This document shows, piece by piece, positions 51,373 through 59,957 of a DNA stretch of 64,000 bases (the first letter of the stretch is position 1; each line of letters opens with the position of its first letter). Below the pieces are notes generated by a model, which worked only from the letters and a program-made list of their open reading frames with translations, did no database searches and was not told the DNA's origin. Origin of the DNA: Alkalimonas cellulosilytica (lineage in GTDB: Bacteria; Pseudomonadota; Gammaproteobacteria; Enterobacterales; Alteromonadaceae); the NCBI RefSeq assembly GCF_036325985.1, contig NZ_JAUHLI010000005.1:124001-188000 (forward strand), written 5' to 3'. Both the position numbers and the translations under genes were made by a program.

Positions 51373-53595
51373 TCATTTTTTCTGTTGCTTAATAAAGGTA
51401 ACCAGCTCATCTTTGGCCATTGGCTTGGCATATAAAAAGCCTTGCACTTCGTCGCATCCCATGGCCAGTATCACCCGCTCTTGCGCGACCGTTTCTACCC
51501 CTTCGGCAATGGTATGAAGGCCTAAACGCTTGCCTAAATTGACAATGGTTTCTGCAATAGCAGCCCCATTGACTTTTTCAATATCATTGACAAAGACGCG
51601 GTCGATTTTAATCCGATCCAGCGGCAACTGCTGCAGATAACTAAGCGATGAGAAACCGATACCAAAATCATCAATCGCCACTTTAATGCCGAAACTTTGC
51701 AACTCCTTCAAAGCGGATATCACTACTTTCGGATCGTCCATCACCACGGACTCGGTAATTTCCAGCTCCAGCAGCTCCGGTTTAACCTGAAACTCTCCGA
51801 CACAATTAATCACCGACTCGACAAAGTGCGGGCTGCGAAACTGTGGCATAGACACATTGACGGCAATGCGCAGATCTTTAAAGCCCTGTCGTTCCAACTC
51901 TTTTAATTGCAAACATGCCTGTTGCAGCACCCAGGCACCAATTTCAACAATCAGCCCGGAATACTCAGCCAGAGGAATAAACACCGCAGGGGAAACAAAA
52001 CCGCCTCCCTGCTGAGGCCAGCGTAGCAAAGCTTCCATACCGATGACTTTACGGTTTTTCAGGCAAATTTGTGGTTGATACCACAGCTGCAGACGATCCA
52101 ACGCAAAGTCCTGCCGCAACGTACGCAGCAAGGCCAGTCGCTCAGCAGTTTCATCCTCCATTTGCTGCTGATAATACTCATAGTTCCGGCTTATATTCTT
52201 TTTGGCCCGGTTCAGCGCAATGTAAACATGCTTTAAGATGGTCAGCCCTTGCTCGCTGCTGTCGGACAAGCGGCAAAAACCATAGGTGGCATCCACTTGC
52301 AAGCTGTGCTCAGAAGCCTGAAAAGGCTCAAGAAAAATAGCGTCCAATGCTTGCGGTGTTAAGACCTTTTCCGAGCCAATCATACCGAACACATCCGCGC
52401 CGATACGGCCGATCTGAGCATCATTGCCAAATTCCTGCACCAGGCGCTGGGTAATAGCAATCAACAGCTCGTTGCCGACTTCCTGCCCTAAACCGTCATT
52501 CACATCCGAAAAGTGGTTGATATCAATGAGCACGGCTACGCTATCTTTGGCACCCAGTTGTCTGGTATCGGCCAGTAAGCAGGTAAACTCATTGCGATTA
52601 GGCGTTTTGGTCAGGGGATCAATGTAGGCAGCATGCCGTAATTGCTGAAACAAGGTCACATTTTCGTAGCCCACGGAGATATTGCTCAAAAACACCTCAA
52701 TCAACTGGCGATCAAAATCTTCAATGGGCCGGTTGGTCTCCAGATAAACTGCTGCGCAGTGATGTTCAGCTCCCAAGTACAGGGTAGTATCTTTTTCGGT
52801 AAAAATATTCTTTTTACTAAGCAAACATGCATTGATTTGATCAATGATGCGCTTGTTGTCTATGCGCTCAAGCCGGCACTTGATAAAAGGCGCATAATGA
52901 CCTGCTGCCCCCAACACATAGATAGTATCGGTATTGCTGCCATCATCTTCGATTTGCGCACAAAGCACACCTTCGGCATCCAGACCAATCAAAGAAGCGA
53001 TTTGAGTCACCACACCTTCCGAGAATTCATGCAGTGAGTGCTGCTCAAGCAGGTTGGCACCGGCATTGATAATTTTCTGCAAACCAATACGGTTCTGATT
53101 AATGGTGCGAATTTGTTGATAGGAGCGGATGGAGGCAATGATGGTGGTAACGAGTTTACTACGGGTCAGCTCAGTTTTGGTTTTGTAGTCGTTGATATCG
53201 TATTCTTTAATGACACTTTCTTCCGGCGCGTAACCTGGCTGACCGGTGCGAAGAATAATACGGGTATCTTCCAGTTTGAGGTCATCCCGGATTTGCTCCA
53301 CCACTTTCAGACCTGCATCATCGGTTTCCATCACTACATCCAGCAGCACCAGCGCGATGTTGTCATGTTCACGTAAAAACTTTACCGCCTCTTTGCCGGA
53401 ATAGGCATGGTGAAACACCAGTTTGCGGCCCTCCACCACGACATCGGAAAGCGCCAACTGAGTAACGGTATGAATCTCCTCATCGTCATCAACAATAAGT
53501 AATTGCCATTCACCAACCGTGTGGTCTGTTGCTTCCAATGCATCCGCATCGTCTGCCAGGAACAGAAAATCGTCAGGGTTTGCTTCAGGCGCCAT
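51373..53595 (-). CDS. Response regulator with DUF3369-like, degenerate GGDEF and EAL domains
   Basis: 740 residues from the ATG at 53595 (AAGGA 6 nt upstream). A receiver domain occupies about 30-150 (LLIVDDDEEIH, phosphoacceptor Asp in LVLLDVVMETDDAG). A DUF3369/GAF-like segment follows to about 315. The diguanylate cyclase domain has IGADVFG where GGDEF should be, so it is probably inactive. The EAL domain keeps MEALLRW, NVSMPQF, LEITES and IDDFGIGFSSLSYLQQLPLDRIKIDR, so phosphodiesterase activity is likely. It would lower c-di-GMP in response to a phosphorelay. No partner kinase is adjacent except possibly the degenerate sensor at 54748. Confidence 0.9.
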   Translation of the reverse strand: MAPEANPDDFLFLADDADALEATDHTVGEWQLLIVDDDEEIHTVTQLALSDVVVEGRKLVFHHAYSGKEAVKFLREHDNIALVLLDVVMETDDAGLKVVEQIRDDLKLEDTRIILRTGQPGYAPEESVIKEYDINDYKTKTELTRSKLVTTIIASIRSYQQIRTINQNRIGLQKIINAGANLLEQHSLHEFSEGVVTQIASLIGLDAEGVLCAQIEDDGSNTDTIYVLGAAGHYAPFIKCRLERIDNKRIIDQINACLLSKKNIFTEKDTTLYLGAEHHCAAVYLETNRPIEDFDRQLIEVFLSNISVGYENVTLFQQLRHAAYIDPLTKTPNRNEFTCLLADTRQLGAKDSVAVLIDINHFSDVNDGLGQEVGNELLIAITQRLVQEFGNDAQIGRIGADVFGMIGSEKVLTPQALDAIFLEPFQASEHSLQVDATYGFCRLSDSSEQGLTILKHVYIALNRAKKNISRNYEYYQQQMEDETAERLALLRTLRQDFALDRLQLWYQPQICLKNRKVIGMEALLRWPQQGGGFVSPAVFIPLAEYSGLIVEIGAWVLQQACLQLKELERQGFKDLRIAVNVSMPQFRSPHFVESVINCVGEFQVKPELLELEITESVVMDDPKVVISALKELQSFGIKVAIDDFGIGFSSLSYLQQLPLDRIKIDRVFVNDIEKVNGAAIAETIVNLGKRLGLHTIAEGVETVAQERVILAMGCDEVQGFLYAKPMAKDELVTFIKQQKK

Positions 53596-53601
53596 GCACA
53601 A

Positions 53602-53843
53602 TCCTTAGTTACCACTACAATAAGATAAGGGAGTCTCCACAGTAGGAAACTCCTTAATTAATATTATACAGAGTTCTGTCAATCGCAATGTATTCCCGAT
53701 TTTATCGGTATAAATATCACCGAATTATCCAGCATACTGCACCCATATGTATCAACGGTATGGAAGAAGCCACCGGATAGGACAGGCTTGCACTTCAGCA
53801 GCACAACTGCCAGTATCAAGCAAAGAGCAACCCATGAGCTTTG
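53602..53843. promoter_or_regulatory. Divergent intergenic region with 5' UTR hairpin
   Basis: For the minus-strand EAL gene a TATAAT is present at 53663-53668. Immediately after the expected start site comes an imperfect hairpin (AAGGGAGTCTCC at 53627-53638 with GGAAACTCCTT at 53645-53655), which would sit at the mRNA 5' end. A TTGACA on the same strand (53677-53682) is only 8 nt from the -10 box and cannot be its -35. No gene found. Confidence 0.35.
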
Positions 53844-54794
53844 ATGATGAGCAAGCTGAGCATTCAAAAAACCAGTCATCAGCCGGTTGTCGCCACAACT
53901 CCGGTGCCATCTGGCAACAAACCCAGCAGCCAAAAAGTCACTGGGTCTGGCAACAAGGTGAAACGATCACAGCGTTTTTTTGCCAAATACCGTCGCCTGG
54001 CAGCTTATGCTGGTGTTCAGCTTAGTCAACAAACCGGGTTGGATCAGTTACCTTTACCACAGCGTTTACAACGTCGATTACGAATGCAGCAAGAGCGTCA
54101 GCAACTCAATCTGGAGCGGATTATTGCTCTGAGTGCCGACTACGCCCCCGAGCAGGTTGGGGATACAGAGGTCGATCCGGATTGGTTTCATCATTACTGC
54201 GAGCTGGCACTCAATATTGCCAACCCGAGTATGCAGCAGTTGTGGGCAAAAATCCTGGCCTGTGAGATTGCAGCGCCTGGCCAGTTCTCATTAAAAACCC
54301 TGTATATGCTCAAACAAATGAGCCACAAAGAGGCCCTGGCCTTGCAACAAGCAGCCAGCTTATGTTGCCGCAACAGCAGTGAGGGTTCTGGCCGCATCTA
54401 TTTTGGCGTGTTTCGGCGGCCATCTTTATTCCAGCTACTGACTGGCCGCGGCAAAGCACTGCTCAACCTGAGCCAGTATAAGCTCAGTTATCCGGATATT
54501 CTGAGCCTGATGGATACCGGCTTACTGCATCATGCTGAAATTGAAAGTGGTGAGCTGGCAAAAGGCGACAGCATTGTACTCAGTATTCAACAGCAGCGCT
54601 TACAATGCACCGCCAGGCACAATGGACTGGTATTGCAATATTATAAGTTCAGCCCGCTTGGCGATGAACTCTTGCCTTTGCTGAACATACAACCGCAACC
54701 ACATTATCTGGAAGCATTGCAGCAGCTGCTGAGTAATCACTTTGATGTTAGCCGCTACCGGGCAACGGAGGACGGCACCAGTTCATCAGATTAG
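53844..54794 (+). CDS. TIGR03899-like protein of unknown function
   Basis: 316 residues. After a low-complexity Ser/Thr/Pro/Lys-rich N-terminus (about 1-45) the body shows the DUF2806/TIGR03899 pattern: DPDWFHHYCELALNIANPSMQQLWAKILACEIAAPGQFSLKTL around 110-155, then a winged-like region and a C-terminal YYKFSPLGDELLPLL. No signal peptide. Function unknown. The start is uncertain: ATGs at 53844 and 53847 lack a good ribosome binding site. The 3' end overlaps the convergent sensor gene by 47 bp. Confidence 0.7.
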   Translation: MMSKLSIQKTSHQPVVATTPVPSGNKPSSQKVTGSGNKVKRSQRFFAKYRRLAAYAGVQLSQQTGLDQLPLPQRLQRRLRMQQERQQLNLERIIALSADYAPEQVGDTEVDPDWFHHYCELALNIANPSMQQLWAKILACEIAAPGQFSLKTLYMLKQMSHKEALALQQAASLCCRNSSEGSGRIYFGVFRRPSLFQLLTGRGKALLNLSQYKLSYPDILSLMDTGLLHHAEIESGELAKGDSIVLSIQQQRLQCTARHNGLVLQYYKFSPLGDELLPLLNIQPQPHYLEALQQLLSNHFDVSRYRATEDGTSSSD

Positions 54795-56844
54795 CCAATT
54801 TATGCGCATCGAGCGGCTTAATCAGCACATCATCCATCCCTGCTTGTTTAAACGAGGCTACCTCATCCGGTAAAGCATGGGCAGTAAATGCCAGAATGGG
54901 CACTTGCTGATAGTTTTCTAATTGGCGGAGTTGTCGGGTGACTTCGACCCCGGAAATATCCGGTAACTGTATATCCATCAGAATCAAATCAAAGGCTTGT
55001 TGCTGGCACAAACTTAACGCTTGCTGCCCTGTAACTGCAGCTGTCAACTGAACGGGAAAGCTTGTTAGCATCGCCTGAATAAATGCCTGGTTGGTTTCAT
55101 TGTCATCCACAACCAGTAATTGGATAAGAGCAGGCGAAGCCAGCTTGCGTTGCTTCAGTACCGCGCTTAATTCAGCTGCACTTTGCGGCAGCGGTAGCAC
55201 CGGAGATGAAGCAAAGGATTGCCAGGCATCAAGGTAGGTGGCTTTGGCTAGCCCCTGGCAACCAGGCCTGGCTAACAGGCGTTGATAGTCACCTGCCTCA
55301 GGATGCTCCGGCTCAGGTAGCACCAGAATCAACGGCTCCGAGGCAGGGGGCTGGCTACGGTGCCACTCAGAAAGGTTTTGGTAATGCAACAGCTGATGGC
55401 AAGTGAGTTTGAAGCTCTGCAGCTGAGAGGCATGCAATAGCTGCGCTTCTGCCAGTAAATGAACTTTCGCCAACTGATAAGCAGGCGCCACAGCTTCATA
55501 GCGACAGGGAATACGCAACTCAACCGAACTACCTAATTCATCAAGGCATGAAACCGTGACAGCAGCAGACAATTGCTGACAACCAAGACGAAACAGATCA
55601 ATATCACTCACCACAACGGTTGCAGACAGCCCGGTTGTCAATTCCAGTTGCTGACAGACATCGGCTGGCAACGACTCCCCTTTGACCAGCAGCCGGCAGT
55701 TCAGAGTTTGTTCTGCAACTGCCAGTTGCCATTGCATGCTCAGTTGACTGTGATGACTGTACCTTGCAGCCAAACGAAGCAAGGCTCGGCAACTGATAGC
55801 CAGACGATCAGCAGACAATTGCAGCTGATACTCGGTTGCGTGGCTATCCTCTTCTAGCTGTAATTCCTGCTCAGTCTGGAGCAACTGGCGCCACAGGGTT
55901 GCTTGTTGTGCGATCCAGTCCGGCAGATAGATCATCTGATCTGCATTCGATTCCTGCCGGATTAGCAATAGATCCTGCAGCAAAGCCGATTGCCAGGGCG
56001 GCGGCGTCTGCACCAGCTGACGTAACAGCTGCGTTGTCCCTTGCTCTGCCTGCGCTTGCTGCTGAGCCAATTGCTGCAAGGCCTGCTTCGCCTGCTGTTG
56101 TTCATGCAGCAAAGCAGCTCTCGACTGCTCCATCACTTCGGATTGACTGGTGAGTTCCTGCTGTTGTTGTGCGTAACGTTGTTCATTTTGAGCCATGCGG
56201 TGGGTGATTTGATGCAACAGACCTGCCATTGGGTGTTGCTGGGATAACGTCAGATCGGCTTCATCTTCCAGCCAGCAGATCATGGCCTGTTCTAATTCGC
56301 GTTGACTTTGCTCCAACTGCAACTTCTGCCGGTTTGAACGCAGCAAAAGCCATAACAGCAACAAACAAGGTAAACACAGCCAGATCAGCAATTGCCAAAG
56401 CCATAATCGCCATGGGAAATGAGGACTACCGGCTTCCAGCAACAGATAGCCCCGTACTTGTTGATCCAACAACAAAGGCTGACTGGAAAGAATACGCCCA
56501 TGATGCAACCAGAGTATTTGATGCTGCTCAGCAAACCAGGCTTGCTCCGGTTGCTGCAGTAAGGTACTGAGCCCGGTAGAACTCAAGACCTCTTGATTGG
56601 CATCCAACAAGGTGATGGAAAGCACAGGGAAGCCAGCATGATGCTGAGCCGTGGAGTAGAATGCATTGATGTCCTGCTCTGCATCATCCAGCAGCAACAA
56701 AGTGGTCGCTTTTACCAGCAACTGGTTCATCATAGCCAGTTGTTGTTGAAAATCCTGTCGTACCTGATGGTGCACCTGATAAAACGTCAAAAAGGTGGTA
56801 AACAACAGCACCGACAGCATTCCAATACCCAGCACTCGACTCAT
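54748..56844 (-). CDS. Hybrid sensor-like protein with degenerate kinase core and receiver domain
   Basis: 698 residues. Helix at about 5-25, a periplasmic sensor of about 115 residues, a second helix at about 148-168, then a Gln-rich coiled coil (175-275). The region where HisKA and HATPase should be (275-500) has no phosphoacceptor His box of the HELRTP type and no recognisable N or G boxes. A C-terminal receiver (about 590-690) is intact, with VVDDNETNQ, the phosphoacceptor Asp in LILMDIQLPDISG, AFTAHAL and the Lys in VLIKPLD. It looks like a BarA-type protein that has lost kinase function but could still receive phosphate. GGAG lies 8 nt before the ATG. Confidence 0.75.
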   Translation of the reverse strand: MSRVLGIGMLSVLLFTTFLTFYQVHHQVRQDFQQQLAMMNQLLVKATTLLLLDDAEQDINAFYSTAQHHAGFPVLSITLLDANQEVLSSTGLSTLLQQPEQAWFAEQHQILWLHHGRILSSQPLLLDQQVRGYLLLEAGSPHFPWRLWLWQLLIWLCLPCLLLLWLLLRSNRQKLQLEQSQRELEQAMICWLEDEADLTLSQQHPMAGLLHQITHRMAQNEQRYAQQQQELTSQSEVMEQSRAALLHEQQQAKQALQQLAQQQAQAEQGTTQLLRQLVQTPPPWQSALLQDLLLIRQESNADQMIYLPDWIAQQATLWRQLLQTEQELQLEEDSHATEYQLQLSADRLAISCRALLRLAARYSHHSQLSMQWQLAVAEQTLNCRLLVKGESLPADVCQQLELTTGLSATVVVSDIDLFRLGCQQLSAAVTVSCLDELGSSVELRIPCRYEAVAPAYQLAKVHLLAEAQLLHASQLQSFKLTCHQLLHYQNLSEWHRSQPPASEPLILVLPEPEHPEAGDYQRLLARPGCQGLAKATYLDAWQSFASSPVLPLPQSAAELSAVLKQRKLASPALIQLLVVDDNETNQAFIQAMLTSFPVQLTAAVTGQQALSLCQQQAFDLILMDIQLPDISGVEVTRQLRQLENYQQVPILAFTAHALPDEVASFKQAGMDDVLIKPLDAHKLANLMNWCRPPLPGSG

Positions 56845-56884
56845 CGCGGCATCTCCACCAGCAGCATCACAATGGCCGCTTCAC

Positions 56885-57634
56885 TCAGAAGCTCAGTTCC
56901 AGTCCTACAAATACGCCAGAATAATCCATCCTGGTGGATAACCCTTGCAAATTGTCGAGTTCCAGTTTGCTGTCGCGATAACCAAGCCGAATCGCACCAT
57001 CCATCATCATGGTATCAATCCACTGAAATGCAAGACCTGCCGATACATCGTGAGCCTGATGGCGGCCCGGGGTGACGCCACTGGCCTGTGCAAAGAATTG
57101 CCAGCTGGTTCCAACAAGATTCAGCCGGGTGGCAGCATACAGCATAGGAATATTGCCTTTGACACTTTGCTCACTGCCAAGTGAGGCTTGATTGCTTGCT
57201 GCAGCCTTGCCATTAATGCGCTTAACCATGGCCCCTAAATCCAGCTCAATCAAGTTGTTATCCAGCAACTCGTAATAAAGCACCAGATCCAGCTGGGACA
57301 GGTCGAGTGTTGAATTGATCTGTGAGCCAACAGCAAAGCTTTGCCCGGCCAGCGCGAAAGTTTGTGCCAGCTCAACCCGGCCCGTATGCTCCAACTGCTG
57401 ATATCGAACCGCCAGGTTGGGCAACAATGGAATGGGGTGCTCCAGAGCCAGTCCAAGGCTCAATTGGTTTTTACTACGAAACTCCTGAGCCACGCTGGCA
57501 CCAGTCTGACCAAAAGCACCATCGGCACTGGCTTGCCAGCTATCCAGCTGCACTTTGACCGCCAGAAAATCTGCCTGCGCCGGCGCGCTTAGCAGGAAAG
57601 GACATACGAAAAGAGCTGCAAATTTTATTTTCAT
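56885..57634 (-). CDS. Outer-membrane beta-barrel protein (TIGR04219-like)
   Basis: 249 residues from the ATG at 57634; a TTG five codons upstream is the alternative. Signal peptide MKIKFAALFVCPFLLSAPAQA with a clear Ala-x-Ala site. The mature part consists of alternating amphipathic strands and ends in the outer-membrane Phe (YSGVFVGLELSF). The pattern fits the TIGR04219 family of small barrels. Function unknown. It follows the copper-chaperone gene by 11 bp, so both are probably in one operon. Confidence 0.78.
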   Translation of the reverse strand: MKIKFAALFVCPFLLSAPAQADFLAVKVQLDSWQASADGAFGQTGASVAQEFRSKNQLSLGLALEHPIPLLPNLAVRYQQLEHTGRVELAQTFALAGQSFAVGSQINSTLDLSQLDLVLYYELLDNNLIELDLGAMVKRINGKAAASNQASLGSEQSVKGNIPMLYAATRLNLVGTSWQFFAQASGVTPGRHQAHDVSAGLAFQWIDTMMMDGAIRLGYRDSKLELDNLQGLSTRMDYSGVFVGLELSF

Positions 57635-57645
57635 AATAGGTTCTT

Positions 57646-58089
57646 TCAACGTCTTGGTGGCATCACTAAGCGTGCATCCAACTGCATGTGACTGCCGTCA
57701 TCAAATTGCAAGTGCAACGGCACCGACTGATGCTCTTCCAACGCCTGTTGAGGTTCAAACAACATTAAGTGCAAACCACCCGGTTGAAGCGACACTTTGC
57801 CAGCCGCAGGAATATCAATGGCATCGACCTGCACCATCCGCATCATGCCATCAACATGGGTATGGGTATGCAGTTCAACCCGGGCAAAAGCGTCTGACTG
57901 CACCGCAATCAGTTGGCGCGCTTGCTCGCTGTGATTGTGCAACGTCAGATAGCCGGCGGTGACCGTTCGGCCAGGCATGGGGACACGCACAATGACTTCA
58001 TCGGCTTCAATAGTCGCAGCTGGGACGGCAGCAGCAGGCTGCAAAAAAAATAACGCACTGCCAAGCAGGAGTAAGCTCAATGCTTTCAT
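57646..58089 (-). CDS. Periplasmic copper chaperone PCu(A)C
   Basis: 147 residues with a signal peptide (cleavage near AAA-VPA, residues 19-25). The copper site matches the family motif exactly: His74, then X10, Met85, X21, His107-X-Met109. The loop HTHTHVDGMM adds further histidines. These proteins deliver Cu(I) to the CuA site of cytochrome oxidase or scavenge periplasmic copper. No cox or sco gene is nearby in the window. AGAGG lies 7 nt upstream. Confidence 0.92.
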   Translation of the reverse strand: MKALSLLLLGSALFFLQPAAAVPAATIEADEVIVRVPMPGRTVTAGYLTLHNHSEQARQLIAVQSDAFARVELHTHTHVDGMMRMVQVDAIDIPAAGKVSLQPGGLHLMLFEPQQALEEHQSVPLHLQFDDGSHMQLDARLVMPPRR

Positions 58090-58240
58090 AGAACCCTCTT
58101 TATGATAAAATACAGAGAGCTACAGCATATCCTTTTTACTGCCGGGGTACTAGTCTTTGCCCTGGAGGAGTGAAGAAAAAGTCAAAAAAGCGAAAATGAA
58201 ATAGCGGCTTAATGGCGGACAACTAAGTAGGAAAACAATC

Positions 58241-58273
58241 GGTTAAGCCCGAACTGCATAATTGGGCTTAACC
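58241..58273 (-). terminator. Hairpin terminating the 83-aa/34-aa micro-operon
   Basis: Perfect 10-bp inverted repeat, GGTTAAGCCC (58241-58250) and GGGCTTAACC (58264-58273), with a 13-nt loop. On the minus strand it contains the stop of the 34-aa gene and is followed by GATTGTTTTCC, a weak T-rich tail. Confidence 0.55.
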
Positions 58274-58372
58274 TTCCATATTTGGCAGTAGCCAGGAGCA
58301 TACTGCGACCAAAGGGATCATGCTCAGTACCGGTGTTAAAAAAAGCAGTAATAGTTGGTCGGCAAAAGGCAT
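58268..58372 (-). CDS. Single-helix membrane peptide (34 aa)
   Basis: Its ATG (58372-58370) shares one base with the TAA stop of the gene upstream (TAATG), the classical arrangement for translational coupling. The product begins MPFADQLLLLFLTPVLSMIP, continues in a hydrophobic run and ends SWLLPNMEG, one membrane helix with short polar ends. The stop lies in the left part of a 10-bp hairpin that probably ends the transcript. No known family; coding status rests on context. Confidence 0.5.
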   Translation of the reverse strand: MPFADQLLLLFLTPVLSMIPLVAVCSWLLPNMEG

Positions 58373-58623
58373 TATTCAGCTGCCTCTTGCTTGTTTGCCT
58401 CGGTCGGTAGCTCTGTTTTTTCAGCCACTTTTGGTGCCAGCTGCTCCATGATTTGCTGCATGCTTTGCTGTACAGAGTTGCGCAATTGCTCTTGCAATTC
58501 CACCGCCTGCTTTTGCAGTAAATCAGTCATTAGCTGGCTGACATTGACCTCATTGGCTTGTACCGGAGTAAAAGCAGTGGCACAAAATACAACAGCAGCA
58601 GTAATCATCATTTTGGTGTTCAT
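58372..58623 (-). CDS. Small periplasmic coiled-coil protein (83 aa)
   Basis: The start at 58623 is supported by TAGGAG with 7-nt spacing; the frame is open 23 codons further up but without such a signal. It has a signal peptide (MNTKMMITAAVVFCATAFTP, cleavage after VQA). A 60-residue amphipathic helical region follows, rich in Gln, Glu and Leu with heptad character (LMTDLLQKQAVELQEQLRNS) and an acidic tail. No cysteine remains in the mature part. It may form a coiled coil in the periplasm. Function unknown; it is coupled to the 34-aa membrane peptide. Confidence 0.68.
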   Translation of the reverse strand: MNTKMMITAAVVFCATAFTPVQANEVNVSQLMTDLLQKQAVELQEQLRNSVQQSMQQIMEQLAPKVAEKTELPTEANKQEAAE

Positions 58624-58779
58624 GGTCGTTCTCCTAAATCGTTTGGTTGTTTGGTCTAAATGACAAACCAAGTATTTCAAGAGCCGTGCCATGTTTTTAA
58701 ATTATTTTTTGCCCTTAAAAATCAATCACTTGAATATATAGATAACATTCAACATCTGTCAGGAGTAGATGGCAGATTC

Positions 58780-58826
58780 TTCAGTTAGTAAATTTGACCA
58801 CAGAATTAGTCAAATTTACTACTGAA
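58780..58826. repeat. Long inverted repeat downstream of dusA
   Basis: Arms at 58780-58798 and 58809-58826 pair over 18 bp with a single bulged T; the inner 12 bp (AGTAAATTTGAC and GTCAAATTTACT) are perfect. Loop of 10 nt. AT-rich, no T-tract. It lies between the dusA stop and the promoter region of the 83-aa gene. Could be a dusA 3' hairpin or a regulator operator. Confidence 0.8.
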
Positions 58827-58849
58827 TGGTGATTTGTTGGATAGTTAGC

Positions 58850-59821
58850 TTAACGACGTACCTGAGCCAAGGCGGATAACAGCAATTCAGGTCCTGATTC
58901 CGGCAAATGCCCGCGCTCCGATAAAGTGCGCCGCCACTGCCGGGCACCGGGTACGCCTTGAAACAGCCCCAGCATATGACGGGCAATTTGCCAGAAGCGT
59001 GCGCCCTGCTGCATTTGCTGCTCAATGTAAGGGATCATCTGCTCCACCACCTCATAGGGCGTTTTCGCAAATGGGGCTTCGCCATAGAGCTGTTCATCGA
59101 CCTGACTGAGCAACCAGGGGTTGGTATAGACCTCACGGCCTACCATGACACCATCCAAATCGGTCAGTTGCTGCTGGCAGGCCTCGATGGTCTTCAGACC
59201 GCCGTTTAATGAGAAACTAAGGTGCGGGTAATCTCGTTTCAGCTGATGCACTCTGGGGTAATCGAGCGGTGGGATCTCGCGATTCTCTTTGGGGCTTAAG
59301 CCTTTTAACCAGGCTTTGCGGGCATGAATAATAAAATGCTCGCAACCGGCCGCTGCACACTGCTCAATCAACGTGGTCAGAAACTCGTAGCTGTCCTGCT
59401 CGTCGATGCCAATGCGGGTTTTTACCGTCACCGGGATATCGGCTTGTTGCCGCATCTCTGCCACACAGGCCGCCACCAGCTCAGGCCGCGCCATCAAACA
59501 AGCGCCAAACATGCCGTTTTGCACCCGATCCGATGGGCAGCCAACATTGATATTCACTTCATCGTAGCCACGCCCGGCCGCAATTTTGGCACAGTGCGCC
59601 ATATCGGCCGGATCCGAGCCACCCAGCTGCAACACCAGCGGATGTTCTTGCTCGTTGTAGGCCAGGTAATCGCCTTTGCCGTGGATAATAGCGCCTGTGG
59701 TCACCATCTCGGTGTACAGCACCGCCCGCTGCGACAACAAGCGGTGAAAATAGCGGCAATGCCGGTCGGTCCAATCCAGCATTGGGGCAATGGAAAAGGT
59801 GTGGTCAATAGCAGTGGTCAC
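58850..59821 (-). CDS. dusA: tRNA-dihydrouridine synthase A
   Basis: 323 residues with a GTG start. FMN-dependent reduction of uridines 20/20a in the D-loop of tRNA. N-terminal SIAPMLDWTDRHCRYFHRLLS is diagnostic of DusA. The catalytic cysteine is in NVGCPSDRVQNGMFGACLM, and the FMN contacts are in KTRIGID, FIIHARKAWLKGLSPKENR and SLNGGL. It is divergent from zur across 136 bp. Confidence 0.96.
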   Translation of the reverse strand: MTTAIDHTFSIAPMLDWTDRHCRYFHRLLSQRAVLYTEMVTTGAIIHGKGDYLAYNEQEHPLVLQLGGSDPADMAHCAKIAAGRGYDEVNINVGCPSDRVQNGMFGACLMARPELVAACVAEMRQQADIPVTVKTRIGIDEQDSYEFLTTLIEQCAAAGCEHFIIHARKAWLKGLSPKENREIPPLDYPRVHQLKRDYPHLSFSLNGGLKTIEACQQQLTDLDGVMVGREVYTNPWLLSQVDEQLYGEAPFAKTPYEVVEQMIPYIEQQMQQGARFWQIARHMLGLFQGVPGARQWRRTLSERGHLPESGPELLLSALAQVRR

Positions 59822-59895
59822 GATGGTATCTCTGGCTACAGCAAATTCAGCTGGCTATTTTAGCATTGAACGACCAGGTGCTAAAGCAACTAAAA

Positions 59896-59925
59896 TTGCC
59901 GGATGCAAGTTTAGAGCACTATGTT
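59896..59925 (+). promoter_or_regulatory. Candidate zur promoter
   Basis: TTGCCG (59896-59901) and TATGTT (59920-59925), 18-nt spacer, 33 bp before the zur ATG. I see no obvious Zur palindrome here. Confidence 0.35.
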
Positions 59926-59957
59926 AAACTGAAGGGAGTGAAATACAGGAGCCTGCA

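Noticed and set aside
53663..53682. TTGACA plus TATAAT pair before the EAL gene as a consensus promoter
   Set aside because: The hexamers are only 8 nt apart, incompatible with sigma-70 binding.
53834..54025. Alternative frame starting ATG at 53834 at the 5' end of the TIGR03899-like gene
   Set aside because: Could hint at a frameshift, but the encoded sequence has no family likeness and the 53844 frame is open throughout; start choice remains uncertain.
58163..58198. Lysine-rich short ORF after GGAGG near 58165
   Set aside because: Nine codons and a start almost touching the ribosome binding site; chance A-rich sequence.
58320..58445. 41-codon plus-strand ORF starting at 58320
   Set aside because: Antisense to the 83-aa/34-aa micro-operon, ribosome binding site spacing only 3 nt.
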